Shown: positions 1 through 9,673 of the stretch, piece after piece
How positions within the stretch are numbered: the first letter of the stretch is position 1
Layout: the number at the start of each line of letters is the position of its first letter
From: Candolleomyces eurysporus
Lineage: Eukaryota > Basidiomycota > Agaricomycetes > Agaricales > Psathyrellaceae
NCBI GenBank assembly: GCA_027579435.1
Contig: JANBPK010000808.1
Span: forward strand, 248,001 to 312,000
Direction of reading: 5' to 3'
Length of the DNA: 64,000 bases
Notes under the pieces: model-generated
Seen by the model: the letters and a program-made list of their open reading frames with translations, nothing else
What the model was told of the DNA's origin: nothing
Database searches by the model: none
Position numbers and translations under genes: made by a program

Positions 1-1528
1 TCCTCGAGCTTGAGGCCTGATTTGACCATCTTCGTTAATTCTGGATGACAGTCGAAGGGAAGCTCCGTGAATGGCGGAACCATGGTTAATTTGGGCTGTT
101 GCGCTCTCGCAGAACTTGAAAACTCTGAGGGTGTTGCCAGCATGTAAGGTCGGGACTTTGTCGATAGAAAGAGGAGGNAAAAAAGCCTGATCGGAGAAGG
201 TCGCAGCAGCTGTGGTCATCAGATCGTAGAATGTCTCTGATCCATCCTGAGGCTTAGAGTCCTTTGTCGCGAGAGTGTGGGCTTCATCGATATACATCAC
301 GAGCGAAACGGGATCTTGTGTTTTTCCCATCTTCTCCAGTAATTGCTTTAACGATTTTATCGCTTCGAACCTCCACAAATCGCGAGCCGCCACTGTTTTG
401 ATCTTGATTTCGGTCAGACAAGACGGTGCAGGGCCCGGGAAAGACAGACACCGACCTGTTCGACTCGAGCCATGAATTTCCTTCGCACGCCGTCGTAAAA
501 CCCATCTCTATATCTTTGCGATTGAAAGCGATTCCTTAGAGACTCGGCGAGAGATGCACCGTCACTTGTCTCCTTGAGATAATCCACTTCTCGCGCCATG
601 CGATCGAAAATAAGTTTGAAAAAACAATGGAGCCCAGTGATAGCATCTCGGTTCGTCCTAAGGAGACGGAACTCGCCAAATAGCTCAGTCAAGGGATGGT
701 CTGGCAGCGGGAATGCGGCTGTGAATGGTTAATTGTCAGCGTGAACGACGGCAATAGCTGTGGAGGGCTAAGAACATTGGTTTGAATCTTCTGGATTCCT
801 GACATTCATCGGAATGGTCCGTATGAGTGTTGCAAGTTGATCAACGGTGCGAGATTTGCCGTATCCAGAGGATTGAATAATTGCCCCAATGTTTCCATAC
901 GCGACACAAGCTTTGTAAGACTTTTGAATGTTGCCCAGCAGGATCTTGTGAGCGTTTCCCTCATAGGGGGTTTTCCATGCATCCAGTATACCTACAGGCC
1001 CTATGAGCAGATATCTTTGGAAATGTACATGCGCATATAGATAACGAACCAATGTCTTGGACTAAACTCTCTCGTCAGGAGACTTCGTGTCAAGGTGTCG
1101 ATTGGTACTTACTCTCAGGGTTGGAGTCGCTCCGACGCATTGCTTGATCTGGGTCGGTATAAATGCGCAAGGGGCCGACTACACGTTGTGCATTAGATCG
1201 TTGAATTGGCAGACAGGACAGCAAGATACTCACTGAGAACGTTCAGCAATGGGGTGAGGTCTTGTGCCCGCCGAGATTCAGATACAGCTTTTTGGTATTT
1301 AGCATGTGTTGCCTCCAGCTCGCTAAGAGGTCGGATTCCCAGAAGTTCGTTCACCAGACTTGGCCCAAGCAGGTCATCTTCCTTCCCCTGTCGGTACCAT
1401 GCGACCGCTGCCGGCCACTCGGCAGGCAGTTCAGTTTTGGCCAGAGCGGGAATAGGAGGGGCTTCATCGCCTGTAGCTTCACGGAGAAGTGCATCCAGCC
1501 ATTTTCCAATAGCGCACTTGAGAGACAT
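1..1528 (-). CDS. P-loop ATPase-like protein of an expanded Agaricomycete family (3' end outside the window)
   Basis: The gene reads leftward from an ATG at 1526-1528 and runs off the left edge, so only its N-terminal and central parts are seen. A Walker A-like motif, SSGYGKSRTVDQLA, is encoded near 850-900. It follows the segment NIQKSYKACVAYGNIGAIIQ and precedes IPMNVR. A Walker B-like VMYIDEAHTL is encoded near 280-300. This motif set belongs to a large, poorly characterised family of mushroom proteins that resemble the NTPase part of crinkler-type proteins; that link is from memory. Several short introns are needed, for example about 1150-1220. The N at 178 breaks the frame; without it the reading continues through a family-like segment (PPFTELPFDC). 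Substrate and function are unknown. An in-frame TTG lies upstream at 1546, but I prefer the ATG. Confidence 0.6.
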
Positions 1529-1721
1529 GTCGAGGTGAAGAACCAATTGAAACGCCGGCAGTCATTTATATCGTCATCTGCGCGCCAATTATGTAATAGG
1601 TCTTGGATCCTAATAGGGGGGCGGTGTTTGGCTTTGCTCCCAGAACGGTCGACCAAGTTGACATCTCGACGCCTCCATCCCCTCATCATGCACATTCTGC
1701 CTTGAAAACTCCACATATGCA

Positions 1722-2739
1722 ATGCCAAAAGCCCGTAAGCGGAAGACGCCTATTGTCCAGGCCAACAACGACGCATCGACTTCGAGCAAACCAGAGGTCA
1801 CGCGTTCTGTAATTCGGGAATTTCATACCCTATTGAAGAGGCAAGCCCAGCTTCAGAAGAAGGGGACACAAGATGCGACTACGACCTCTGAGCTGAGCCA
1901 AATCCAAAAACGCATAGATGAGCTGGGGGGACTAGAGCGCTATCAGCATATGTCGGCCGTGGGTCAAAAAGACGACCGGGGAGGAGGAAGCCATAAGATC
2001 CTCATTGGTTGGATGAAGGAGCTTGGACTGCACAGAAGGGGTGGAGACGCTGTCGGAAAACTCAAGTTCGTTCTCTCCCTTTCTTTCGTCCGCATGTGCC
2101 CATCTGACCGCTCACTCCACCTCCAATAGATTGCTCGAAGTCGGTGCCCTTCTACCTGACAACTACCAATCCTGCTCATCTTGGATTGACAACCACCCCA
2201 TCGACTTGAATTCGAGACATCCTGCCATTATACAGCAGGACTTCTTTCTGCTCGATCCTAAGGAGAATTTTGAAAAGTGGTCGGCCATTAGTTTGAGCTT
2301 GGTGGTGAATTTTGTCCCGGAACCCAAAGATCGTGGTAGGCACTTTCCCGCCTGCACCTGACTCCTGCCCTAACGGACAGGATATATAGGGCGTATGCTA
2401 CTTGTGGCACACTCCATGCTGGTACCGGATGGCCATCTCTTCGTAGCAGTACGTCTTCTTGCCCCGCAGCACAGGGTCTCCCGTCTGACCATCATCTTCA
2501 AGCTGCCACTACCATGCCTGTCAAATTCGCGTTACCTGACATTTGAGCACTTCGAGGCTATTATGAACGTCGTTGGCTTCGCCAAAGTGAAGGAGAAATG
2601 GCGGGAGGGTGGTAAGATGGTTTACTACCTCTTCCGAAAGCAGGATCCCTCAGTCCCTCCAAATTTGATGCGCTTTTCCAAGAAGCAGGTTCTTAGAACA
2701 GGATCTCGTAACAACTTCGCGATATTATTGAATATGTAA
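1722..2739 (+). CDS. BMT2: 25S rRNA adenine-N(1) methyltransferase Bmt2
   Basis: The product is recognised as Bmt2, the nucleolar SAM-dependent enzyme that makes an m1A in the large-subunit rRNA. It starts MPKARKRKTPI, a basic, nucleolar-type N terminus. A helical region ending GGLERYQHMS follows, then the SAM-binding strand LLEVGALLPDNY, split by an intron at about 2065-2130. The family motif is VVNFVPEPKDRGRML, split by an intron after the codons for KDR (about 2335-2388). The C-terminal Rossmann strands contain LVAHSMLVPDGHLFVAV and YLTFEHFEAIMNVVGFAKV. At least three introns are present and the predicted length suits the family. The start lies 193 bases from the divergent ATPase-like gene, so the two probably share a promoter. 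The stop faces that of the tetraspanin. Confidence 0.88.
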
Positions 2740-3027
2740 CTCATGGCAATATCTACTCCTGTCAACGCTTACATTGCGAGCAACGCTCCTGTATTTCGCG
2801 CTATTGAAGGTACAAAAGAAGAATCCAAGGGGGACCCGGCAGAGCCTACCAAAGCTATAGTACACCTCCCACTGGAGAAGAGCAGACCAAAACGACACGG
2901 CAAAGGAACAGAGTTGACGAGAAAGGAAAACACAAAACACAAGTGGCCGGTTGTGAGGGGGGTTGCATGTGTAAAAATTGGACGAGGGTTCCAGACCAGT
3001 CTAGATGAGAGAGTATGGTTGGCACCA

Positions 3028-3992
3028 TTACACGAAACCTTTCCCACCGCGTTTCGCGTCAATCCTCTTGAATCGTTCCGCTTCTTGTCGCTGTTGAACA
3101 AACAGATCATGGATCAGGGATAGAGAGACAGAATCGCGATGGTCGAGACTCACCTTTTTGATGACGCACAGGGTGGCCAAAAACAGGCAAATCACGATTG
3201 CCATGTAGCCATAAACCTATTGTTATCTTGGTCAGAACGAAGAAGCTATCAAGCTACTCGGATTGCGGTGCTTACAGTCCTGCGGGGAATAAATCAGTCA
3301 CAAATCAATGATAGTCCATGGTAGGGAACATACGTGAAGATATTGTTCAAAGTGCTGTCCGCGAAGCCGGTGATGTGGGAGACGCAGTAGTTCGTCTCCA
3401 ACTTGTCTTCGTTTCCAAGAGCAGCGGCGACTTCAACACTGGTGCAGAAAGCGCCCCCAATTTCTGCCAAGTCCGTTCCATTGAAGTACCCGCAACATTT
3501 GAACTAGAGGAAGAGTGAGAGGGAAGTAAAATAAGGAGGGAGAAGGGACGCACCATATCCTGCAGAAATATTTTGTCCTCTCTCGAAGCTACCTTCCACA
3601 GCTCGTAGAAATTCGCTCTCTGTCGGAGCGTGTAGAACCAAACGAATGTCCCGATAACAACAATGCCAATGGAGTCGATCAAAAGTGCCCAGTTGAGAAT
3701 CTCGAGGGGGAATATAACATGGTTGCGTTGGACGATGGCGGTAACCGAGATGACGAAAGTGACAATGAGGGAGACTCCGAGAATAGTGCCGGCTGCAAGA
3801 TCAAGAGTCAGAGGAGAGGCAGCAACCACGCGGCGGCAGGGACTCACCGGTGAGGTCTGCGTTGGAAAGCACCATGTTCATGAGCACGTTAGGTGCCCGC
3901 CAAACGATTGAGAGTGCGAGTGCTACGACGCCCGCAGCAAGCAGCAGGACGTCGAGTACAGCCCAGGAGGCCATGAGAGCGCGAGAAACCAT
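3028..3992 (-). CDS. Fungal tetraspanin
   Basis: The protein has four predicted membrane segments in tetraspanin order. TM1 is in MVSRALMASWAVLDVLLLAAG, TM2 in AGTILGVSLIVTFVISVT, TM3 in WALLIDSIGIVVIGTFVWF and TM4 in YMAIVICLFLATLCV. Between TM3 and TM4 lies a short large extracellular loop with the diagnostic CCG motif (FKCCGYFN) and further cysteines (GGAFCTSVE, ETNYCVSH), as expected for paired disulfides. A short basic tail (RQEAERFKRIDAKRG) is added by a last exon at about 3028-3088. At least four introns are present. Fungal tetraspanins act at the plasma membrane in polarised growth and penetration (the Pls1/Tsp2/Tsp3 groups). I cannot assign the subgroup with confidence, although the basidiomycete setting fits Tsp2 or Tsp3. 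Confidence 0.85.
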
Positions 3993-4704
3993 CTTGGAAA
4001 GTTACTGGGGGTCGTATGTCGGCTGCTGCTGGCACCAATGTACGGGGAGAAAGCACTCACGAAAGGTGAAGTATTTAGAAAGTCGAATTGAAAGATGTTC
4101 CTCCCTGTCAAAGGAAGACGAAAAGGCAGAAAATGGACGATAAAGGAGCAAAAAGAAGAAAGGAATGGACGTTCAACGTCCTGCGCTTGCGCTAAAGAAA
4201 CAGAAAGTGAACAAAGATGAGATACGTTGAGCAAGCCATTTTTATCAAGAGTAAGGCTGTACACACCAGAAGTTGTTGCAAACACGAAGAACAGGAGCGG
4301 AAAGACCGTGGAACCCCAGGCGTATGGAGGGCTCTCTGTTTAAAGACACAGATCATTGTCCGTCGCAACACAAGAAGTCGTCATGGCTACTCGTGACCTG
4401 CCAGAGATGGCCGACATTCCGCGCGGAACAGCCTGGGCCCGGGCCCTCGTCCTCAGGCCTCATGGATGGCCCCCGTACTATGTAGAGCAAAAAATCAACC
4501 ATTTCGATATTCATAATGTCGTCTGCCACTGCCCAGCGGCAGCGTCGGGGACGAGGCTCCAACGATCACAACAGCCTGCGCCGAGTCAGAGCCCGTCACG
4601 CGATGTCACAGTCAAATCTATAAATTCAACTCAGCACGGCAGAGGCTGTTCATCATCTTTTTTCTTTTCTTCCGTCCATCCACATACACCTCTACCTTAT
4701 AGTT
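3993..4704. promoter_or_regulatory. Divergent intergenic region, tetraspanin/MBF1
   Basis: This 712-base stretch separates the starts of the tetraspanin (-) and MBF1 (+). I see no convincing gene in it. At 4595-4609 it contains GTCACGCGATGTCAC, about 100 bases before the MBF1 start. The same 15 bases occur between gamma-tubulin and the spartin-like gene at 7444-7458. A pyrimidine-rich tract (ttttttcttttcttcc, about 4659-4674) lies just before the MBF1 start, typical of fungal core promoters. Confidence 0.45.
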
Positions 4705-5426
4705 ATGTCTGAAGACTGGGATAGCAAGACTGTTATTGGCTTCAAGCGCCAGACCGCCAAGGTCACCAAGAAGGACTCGGACCTCAATGGTGAGCACCAG
4801 CTGATTCATTGGTATTACCTCGTCGACTCACAGACCTCCCCTGCCAGCTGTATGTCCCGATGGGCGCTCAACTCTACCTCATCCGAAAGCTAACCTCTCC
4901 GCCAGGCTCGTCGCACGGGTGCCGTAGTCTCGACCGATAAGAAGATTGCCAGCGGTTCCAACAAGGGTCACGTCGGTACGTCGTCCTCGCTCAGCAACAC
5001 GTTCTTTCCGTTGAACCCCAGTCATTGGCAGGCACCGACCACCAACGCATTGCGAAGCTCGATCGTGACAACGAAGTAGCACCTCCCACCAAAGTTGCCC
5101 CTTCCGTCGGTCGTGTAAGCATCCTGAGCGAGTCTTTCTAGAACCTTCGCTGACCAACGCACAGGCCATGCAAACAGCCCGTCTCGAGAAACAGCTCACC
5201 CAAAAGGACGTTGCTTCCCGTATAAACGAGAAGCCTTCGGTCCTCCAGGATTACGAGTCCGGCAAGGCTATCCCCAATCCCCAGATCCTCGGCAAGCTCG
5301 AGCGAGTACTTGGGGTTAAACTTCGTGGTGCGTATTGTATCTTCGCTTACTATATCCCTCCGTCCTGATGTGATCCCAACAGGTTCCAACATTGGGCAGA
5401 AACTGGAGGGACCCAAGAAGACTTGA
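4705..5426 (+). CDS. MBF1: Multiprotein-bridging factor 1 (transcriptional coactivator)
   Basis: MBF1 bridges TBP and gene-specific bZIP activators, and also acts in ribosome quality control. The N-terminal MBF1 domain begins [14 protein letters not shown] and continues [20 protein letters not shown] after an intron at about 4790-4905. The C-terminal Cro-type helix-turn-helix domain contains [20 protein letters not shown], then [20 protein letters not shown] and VLGVKLRG. The protein ends EGPKKT. Four introns (about 4790-4905, 4974-5021, 5115-5163 and 5328-5383) interrupt a protein of about 150 residues, the usual family length. It is a single compact housekeeping gene whose stop faces that of gamma-tubulin. 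Confidence 0.95.
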
Positions 5427-5597
5427 AGCGCTTTATGGTTCCTCCTTGTACTCCTAGAGTTGTATTCTTTAGACGATTCCATACCATCCAGTGATTTGCT
5501 TCAGAGACCAAGAAGTCGCGATGTTATACAAATTAATGCTACTTGGCCTACACAAGTAATATTACAAGGTATGCAAAGATGGAGCAACAGGCGCAGT

Positions 5598-7376
5598 TTA
5601 TGTTTGTTCTGCATCAGGATCCCCCTTAGAGAAATGGCCCGGTTGTCAGATTAATTTGGGACAGGAAACAGAAGACTTACAAAGGATATGTAGTCAGGGC
5701 TTTCACAAGCCTTGTATTCCTTGAGAAGTTCGTCACAGGTAGCACTGCAAAAATATCAAATCACGTCCTTGAGCCGATAATTAAACTTCCATACCGTGCA
5801 TCATCAAATTCATCCAGATTATTCTCAAAGATCTTCTCCCTCTTGTACTGGTCCATGAAGGCATTCCGACGTTTCAATTTGTCGAATTGGTCCAGCATGC
5901 GCTTGAATAGCTGAGGCGAGCGTGAGATGTCGGTTTCCAACAATGGTATGAATTCGACATACCGAGGCAACACTGGTGTGGTTAGCAAGCATCAAGCCGC
6001 TAACACGGTGGTTCGTGGAGACGTAAGGGGATCGCCTTGTCAGAGCAACTTGAATAGAAGCAGGTCCCCAAGGAATAAAGTTGGCTAGTTGTCGCTCTCG
6101 AATACGCAAAAGAGACTGATGGACATCAGTGGGGTCAACGTCCCCCTGGATCACATTCAAAATCGAGATGTAACAAGCAGTCTTGCTGGGTGTGGTAAGA
6201 ACCATACGGTTCTTCGGCTGTAGGAGGCGGCGCATCACATCGAGGACCGTCGTCCTGCGAATGGGTTTGGCCTAAGGAAGTGAAGGATTTCAGAGATAAT
6301 GAATGCCATCAGGTGTAGTCGATGTACCTTGTCAATCTGATCACTTGTGAAAGGCGTGTATGAGGTAGTGAGGAAATGGCATCGAGGGGTAGGGATGAGG
6401 GAAGCCAGTATTCCAACGAGATCGTTGTTCATGTATCCGGGGTATCGAAGGGTCTGTGTGCTTGCTGCCATGACAGTAGCAACCTACAGCCCAGTGAGTA
6501 AGGTGAGTCGAAACTGATGCCATATGGGTTCTTACCAGCTGATTAGTTTGGTCAAAGCTCGGTGTTTGTACATGCAGTCGGTCTGCAGATATACGAGACA
6601 GAGCGCCATTGTCGAGAACAACCACCGAGTCTGCGTGATTAACGAGCCGCTTCAGGGCCAGTAGCGAGTTATAAGGCTGAACGACGACGTCTCCTTCGGA
6701 TGCATTGGGAAATACGCTGTATGTTTGGATCAGCTTTTTTGGAAACTTGTCGTTGAGCCGTTCCAGCAGGAAAGAACCAAGTCCCGATCCCGTTCCACCG
6801 GCTATCGAATGCATCACCATGAAACCCTGTGCATAATCAGCGCGTGAATGTGGAAAAGCATCGCCTAGGACGGACCTCGAGCGAGTCGCTACCTTCTGCC
6901 TCCCGATCTATCATTTCCATGACTTCTTCGTATATCCGCTCCCCAGCAGAATAGCCCTGTGCCCAATTATTTCCTGCACCTCCACCGTCCTTGGAGACGA
7001 AGATATTCTCGGGGTTGTAGAGGTTTGCATATGGTGAAGTGAGGATGTTGTTGATAACCTGGATCACGTTCAACCAGAAGCCCCGACACGATGAAGGAGG
7101 AAATTTACTCGAGGCTCAAGATCTACGAGAATGGCGCGTGGAATATAGTGCTCGTCGTCTGCCTGGTAGAAGAAAACGTCTTTGCGATCTCCGCCTTCGG
7201 TTGCCCATTCCTCGAGGATGCCCTCATTGCTGATGCCGTGCTCTGCACAGAGACGCTGCCAAAACACGGAGCCCACTGGACGGCGTCAGAATAAGGGCGA
7301 GAGATGACAGCTATGCAACATACACACTTTGGTTTCCGCATTGCCCCAGCTGAACGGTGACGATTTCACGAGGCAT
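5598..7376 (-). CDS. Gamma-tubulin
   Basis: This is the microtubule-nucleating tubulin of the spindle pole body. It starts [16 protein letters not shown] and contains [12 protein letters not shown], which is specific to gamma-tubulin, and the tubulin nucleotide-binding signature [10 protein letters not shown]. Later conserved parts are [29 protein letters not shown] and [17 protein letters not shown]. The end is [12 protein letters not shown]. The last exon is an inference: a donor GTAAGT at 5680-5675 follows SPDYISF, and the best continuation is GDPDAEQT from an acceptor ending TAAG at 5625. Reading through the donor would give a different short tail and a stop near 5656. About nine introns are present. 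The promoter shared with the spartin-like gene carries MluI-type boxes, consistent with cell-cycle control. Confidence 0.93.
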
Positions 7377-7581
7377 TTTGGCGTCGGTGATTTGGCGTGA
7401 ATCAACGCGACCGCGATCTGAATGAAGGCGCAGCACGTCACGCGTCACGCGATGTCACGCAGAGCAGTGCGCCAAGAATAGAGAGGCTGTGATCGACATG
7501 ACGAAATCGCTTTCATTAGGCAGACAGACTATAAAATCTATCACAAGTCCCCAACGCCCATTGTCTCCCAACTGCACCACA
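7377..7581. promoter_or_regulatory. Short bidirectional promoter with tandem GTCACGC boxes
   Basis: This 205-base region separates the divergent starts of gamma-tubulin and the spartin-like gene. GTCACGC occurs three times, at 7437-7443, 7444-7450 and 7454-7460. The junction of the first two copies makes an ACGCGT (MluI cell-cycle box) at 7440-7445. In ascomycetes such boxes bind MBF/SBF-type factors at the G1/S transition; applying that here is inference. Confidence 0.55.
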
Positions 7582-9196
7582 ATGGCCTCCTCTCCAGAAG
7601 CCTTCGCCCTTCTCGTCCTTGCAGACGCCTCTCTAACCTCTGGAGGCACCAGAGAAACAGGTTATCTCGCGTTGGAGTGCGTCACCATCACGCATCCAGG
7701 TGCAACCTCTGCCCAGGACAGAGATGTCTATCTCGTCCTCCGTGTTAACACCACGGAGACGCCTCTCGACCCAGAGAGGATCGTCCAACGCTCAGACACC
7801 TCTGGATACAGGACCTACGTCTTCCAAGGCACCCCGACTGATCCCGTAGAGCTGACTCTCTCGTTCAAGCTGCCAGTCCCAGAGGGGTCAAATCCTGCTT
7901 ATCTCGAAGATCTAGAGACCTTCGAGGGTATCCTTACACAGTACCATGGAGATATCCGTGGTGCTGCTCCTGCTCAGGCAACCTCTTTGTCCTCTGTCAC
8001 TCCAACCGGTAAACCTCGAAGTCAAGGACACATCGCCATCGGTGGAGACACCAAGAACGAGCAGGACCTCCGGGGTCATCTCGTTATGGTTGACGAGAAA
8101 TCTGGAGAGGTTATCGGACAAGTTGAGGACAGGTTCAGGATACGTGAAGACCCCATTATGCATACCCGGGGGCACGAAAACGATCCTGTGATCATCGAGG
8201 TCTCCGAAGAGACGGGGGCAGAGTCGGATGCCCATGCCCTTGAAGCCTTCGCCCGCATCGTGCCCCCCGATCAACAGAACTGGATCACAAAATCTGCTAC
8301 CGTCGTCAGGTGCGTGCATCTTCATTGTTGTTCAATCTTGTGCCATCTAACATCTGTTTTCTAGCTCCGCCATCTCCCTGACCACAAACCTCGTTGTTAC
8401 AACTATCACGGCTGCATCGAATTACTATGTCAATAACTCTAGTCCTTCGCCTCACCACTCTAGAGCAGCTACTCCTGCTGCTGCTGGCGATCCTTCTCAA
8501 GGGGGCACTCCCCCACCCCTACCCCCTCGGCCCCGTGCACTGGTCTTCCTTACATCCGAAAGCACGAAGAAGGGACTTAACCAGGTCCATGCAGTCAGCG
8601 GAGAGGCAGTGAAGGTATCAGCCAAGACTGTCAAGTTCATCGACAACATGATTCGCCGTGCGATAGGTGCAAAGCCCAAGCGCGACCGAACGGCCTTCCT
8701 TCGTGCGGGCCAAGACCCACCTGCCCCCGTCTCACCTTCCCCTTCCACCTCTTCCCCCAAGTCGGCGGGCCTTGCTCCTCCCCCTTACGCCGCTGGTGGT
8801 TCCGGTGGGCCTACTTTACCAGCTCGTCGATCTACTTCCCCAGTACCGCCACCTCTTCCTTCGCGTCCCCTAACCACCAAAGACCGAGTCCTTATCTCTG
8901 CCGACCTCATCCTCTCCACGATCGACCACTCTACTCGCCAACTTATAAACGCCGGAACGCAACAGGTCGGCAAGATCGTGGATCACAAATACGGTCCAGA
9001 GGCTGCCGAGTCGTCTGTGCTGATGGCAAACACTGCGCGGAATGTAGGACTGGTTTACGTTGATCTGCACGGAATCGGACGTAGGGCATTGTTGAAGAGG
9101 GCTGGAAGGACGTACATCAAGTCGAAGTTGTCCAGCAACAGGCCCATGCCGAGTGAGGTTGCTCCTGCTGGACCTTCCACCCCCACCGGCAAGTGA
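7582..9196 (+). CDS. Spartin-type senescence-domain protein
   Basis: The start is the ATG at 7582 (MASSPEAFALLVLADASL). The N-terminal half (about residues 1-230) is a beta-rich region with no clear domain. An intron (about 8310-8363) precedes the senescence/spartin domain, read as SAISLTTNLVVTTITAASN, then STKKGLNQVHAVSGEAVKVS and KTVKFIDNMIRRAIGAKPKR. Its final helices are STIDHSTRQLINAGTQQVG and ESSVLMANTARNVGLVYVD. Proline-rich linkers lie at about 8500-8540 and 8700-8870. In animals this domain places spartin on lipid droplets and lets it carry lipids; a comparable role here is inferred. I see no N-terminal MIT domain, unlike animal spartin. The gene has a single long second exon. Confidence 0.8.
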
Positions 9197-9673
9197 CTCT
9201 AAATATATACCCATCTTCCCATCTATCTGTCTGGTTGCCTCGGACGCTTGTATCTCTATCTCTAATACCCATACCATTCTGAGATCCGTTTATTAGTTGT
9301 CGATATAGGTACCGTGCGTGTGTGTATATGTAGCAAAAATAATCATTGCGTAAAAGAGTTGTTAATTAAGTAGGAACCGACTGGTCAAATGTCCTCGTAA
9401 GTGCTGAACGTAGCTGCGATAACCCCGCTATTNAAAAAATGTTCGACCGCCTTCTGCACGATATGCGATAGAAAGCTTTAAGCTAGCCCATCTCGTCAAA
9501 ACTAAAAGTACATATCGAATACCCGAAAAAGTCGTGATGCGTCCTGGAGAAAGGAGTCCTGGATATCAAGTACAAAGCCGTACGAGGGTCCCAAATGGTA
9601 TAGATGAGAAAAACATATCGGAAGAGTTCAGACGAGAAGAAACGAACGGGCTGTCAGTCAGTCATCACATCAG
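9197..9673. other. Convergent 3' intergenic region, no gene seen
   Basis: This 477-base stretch lies between the stops of the spartin-like gene (+) and the amylase (-). It holds an ambiguous base at 9433 beside an A run, TATATA-like sequence soon after the first stop (9200-9206) that could serve 3' end formation, and no coding sequence that I can support. Confidence 0.4.
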
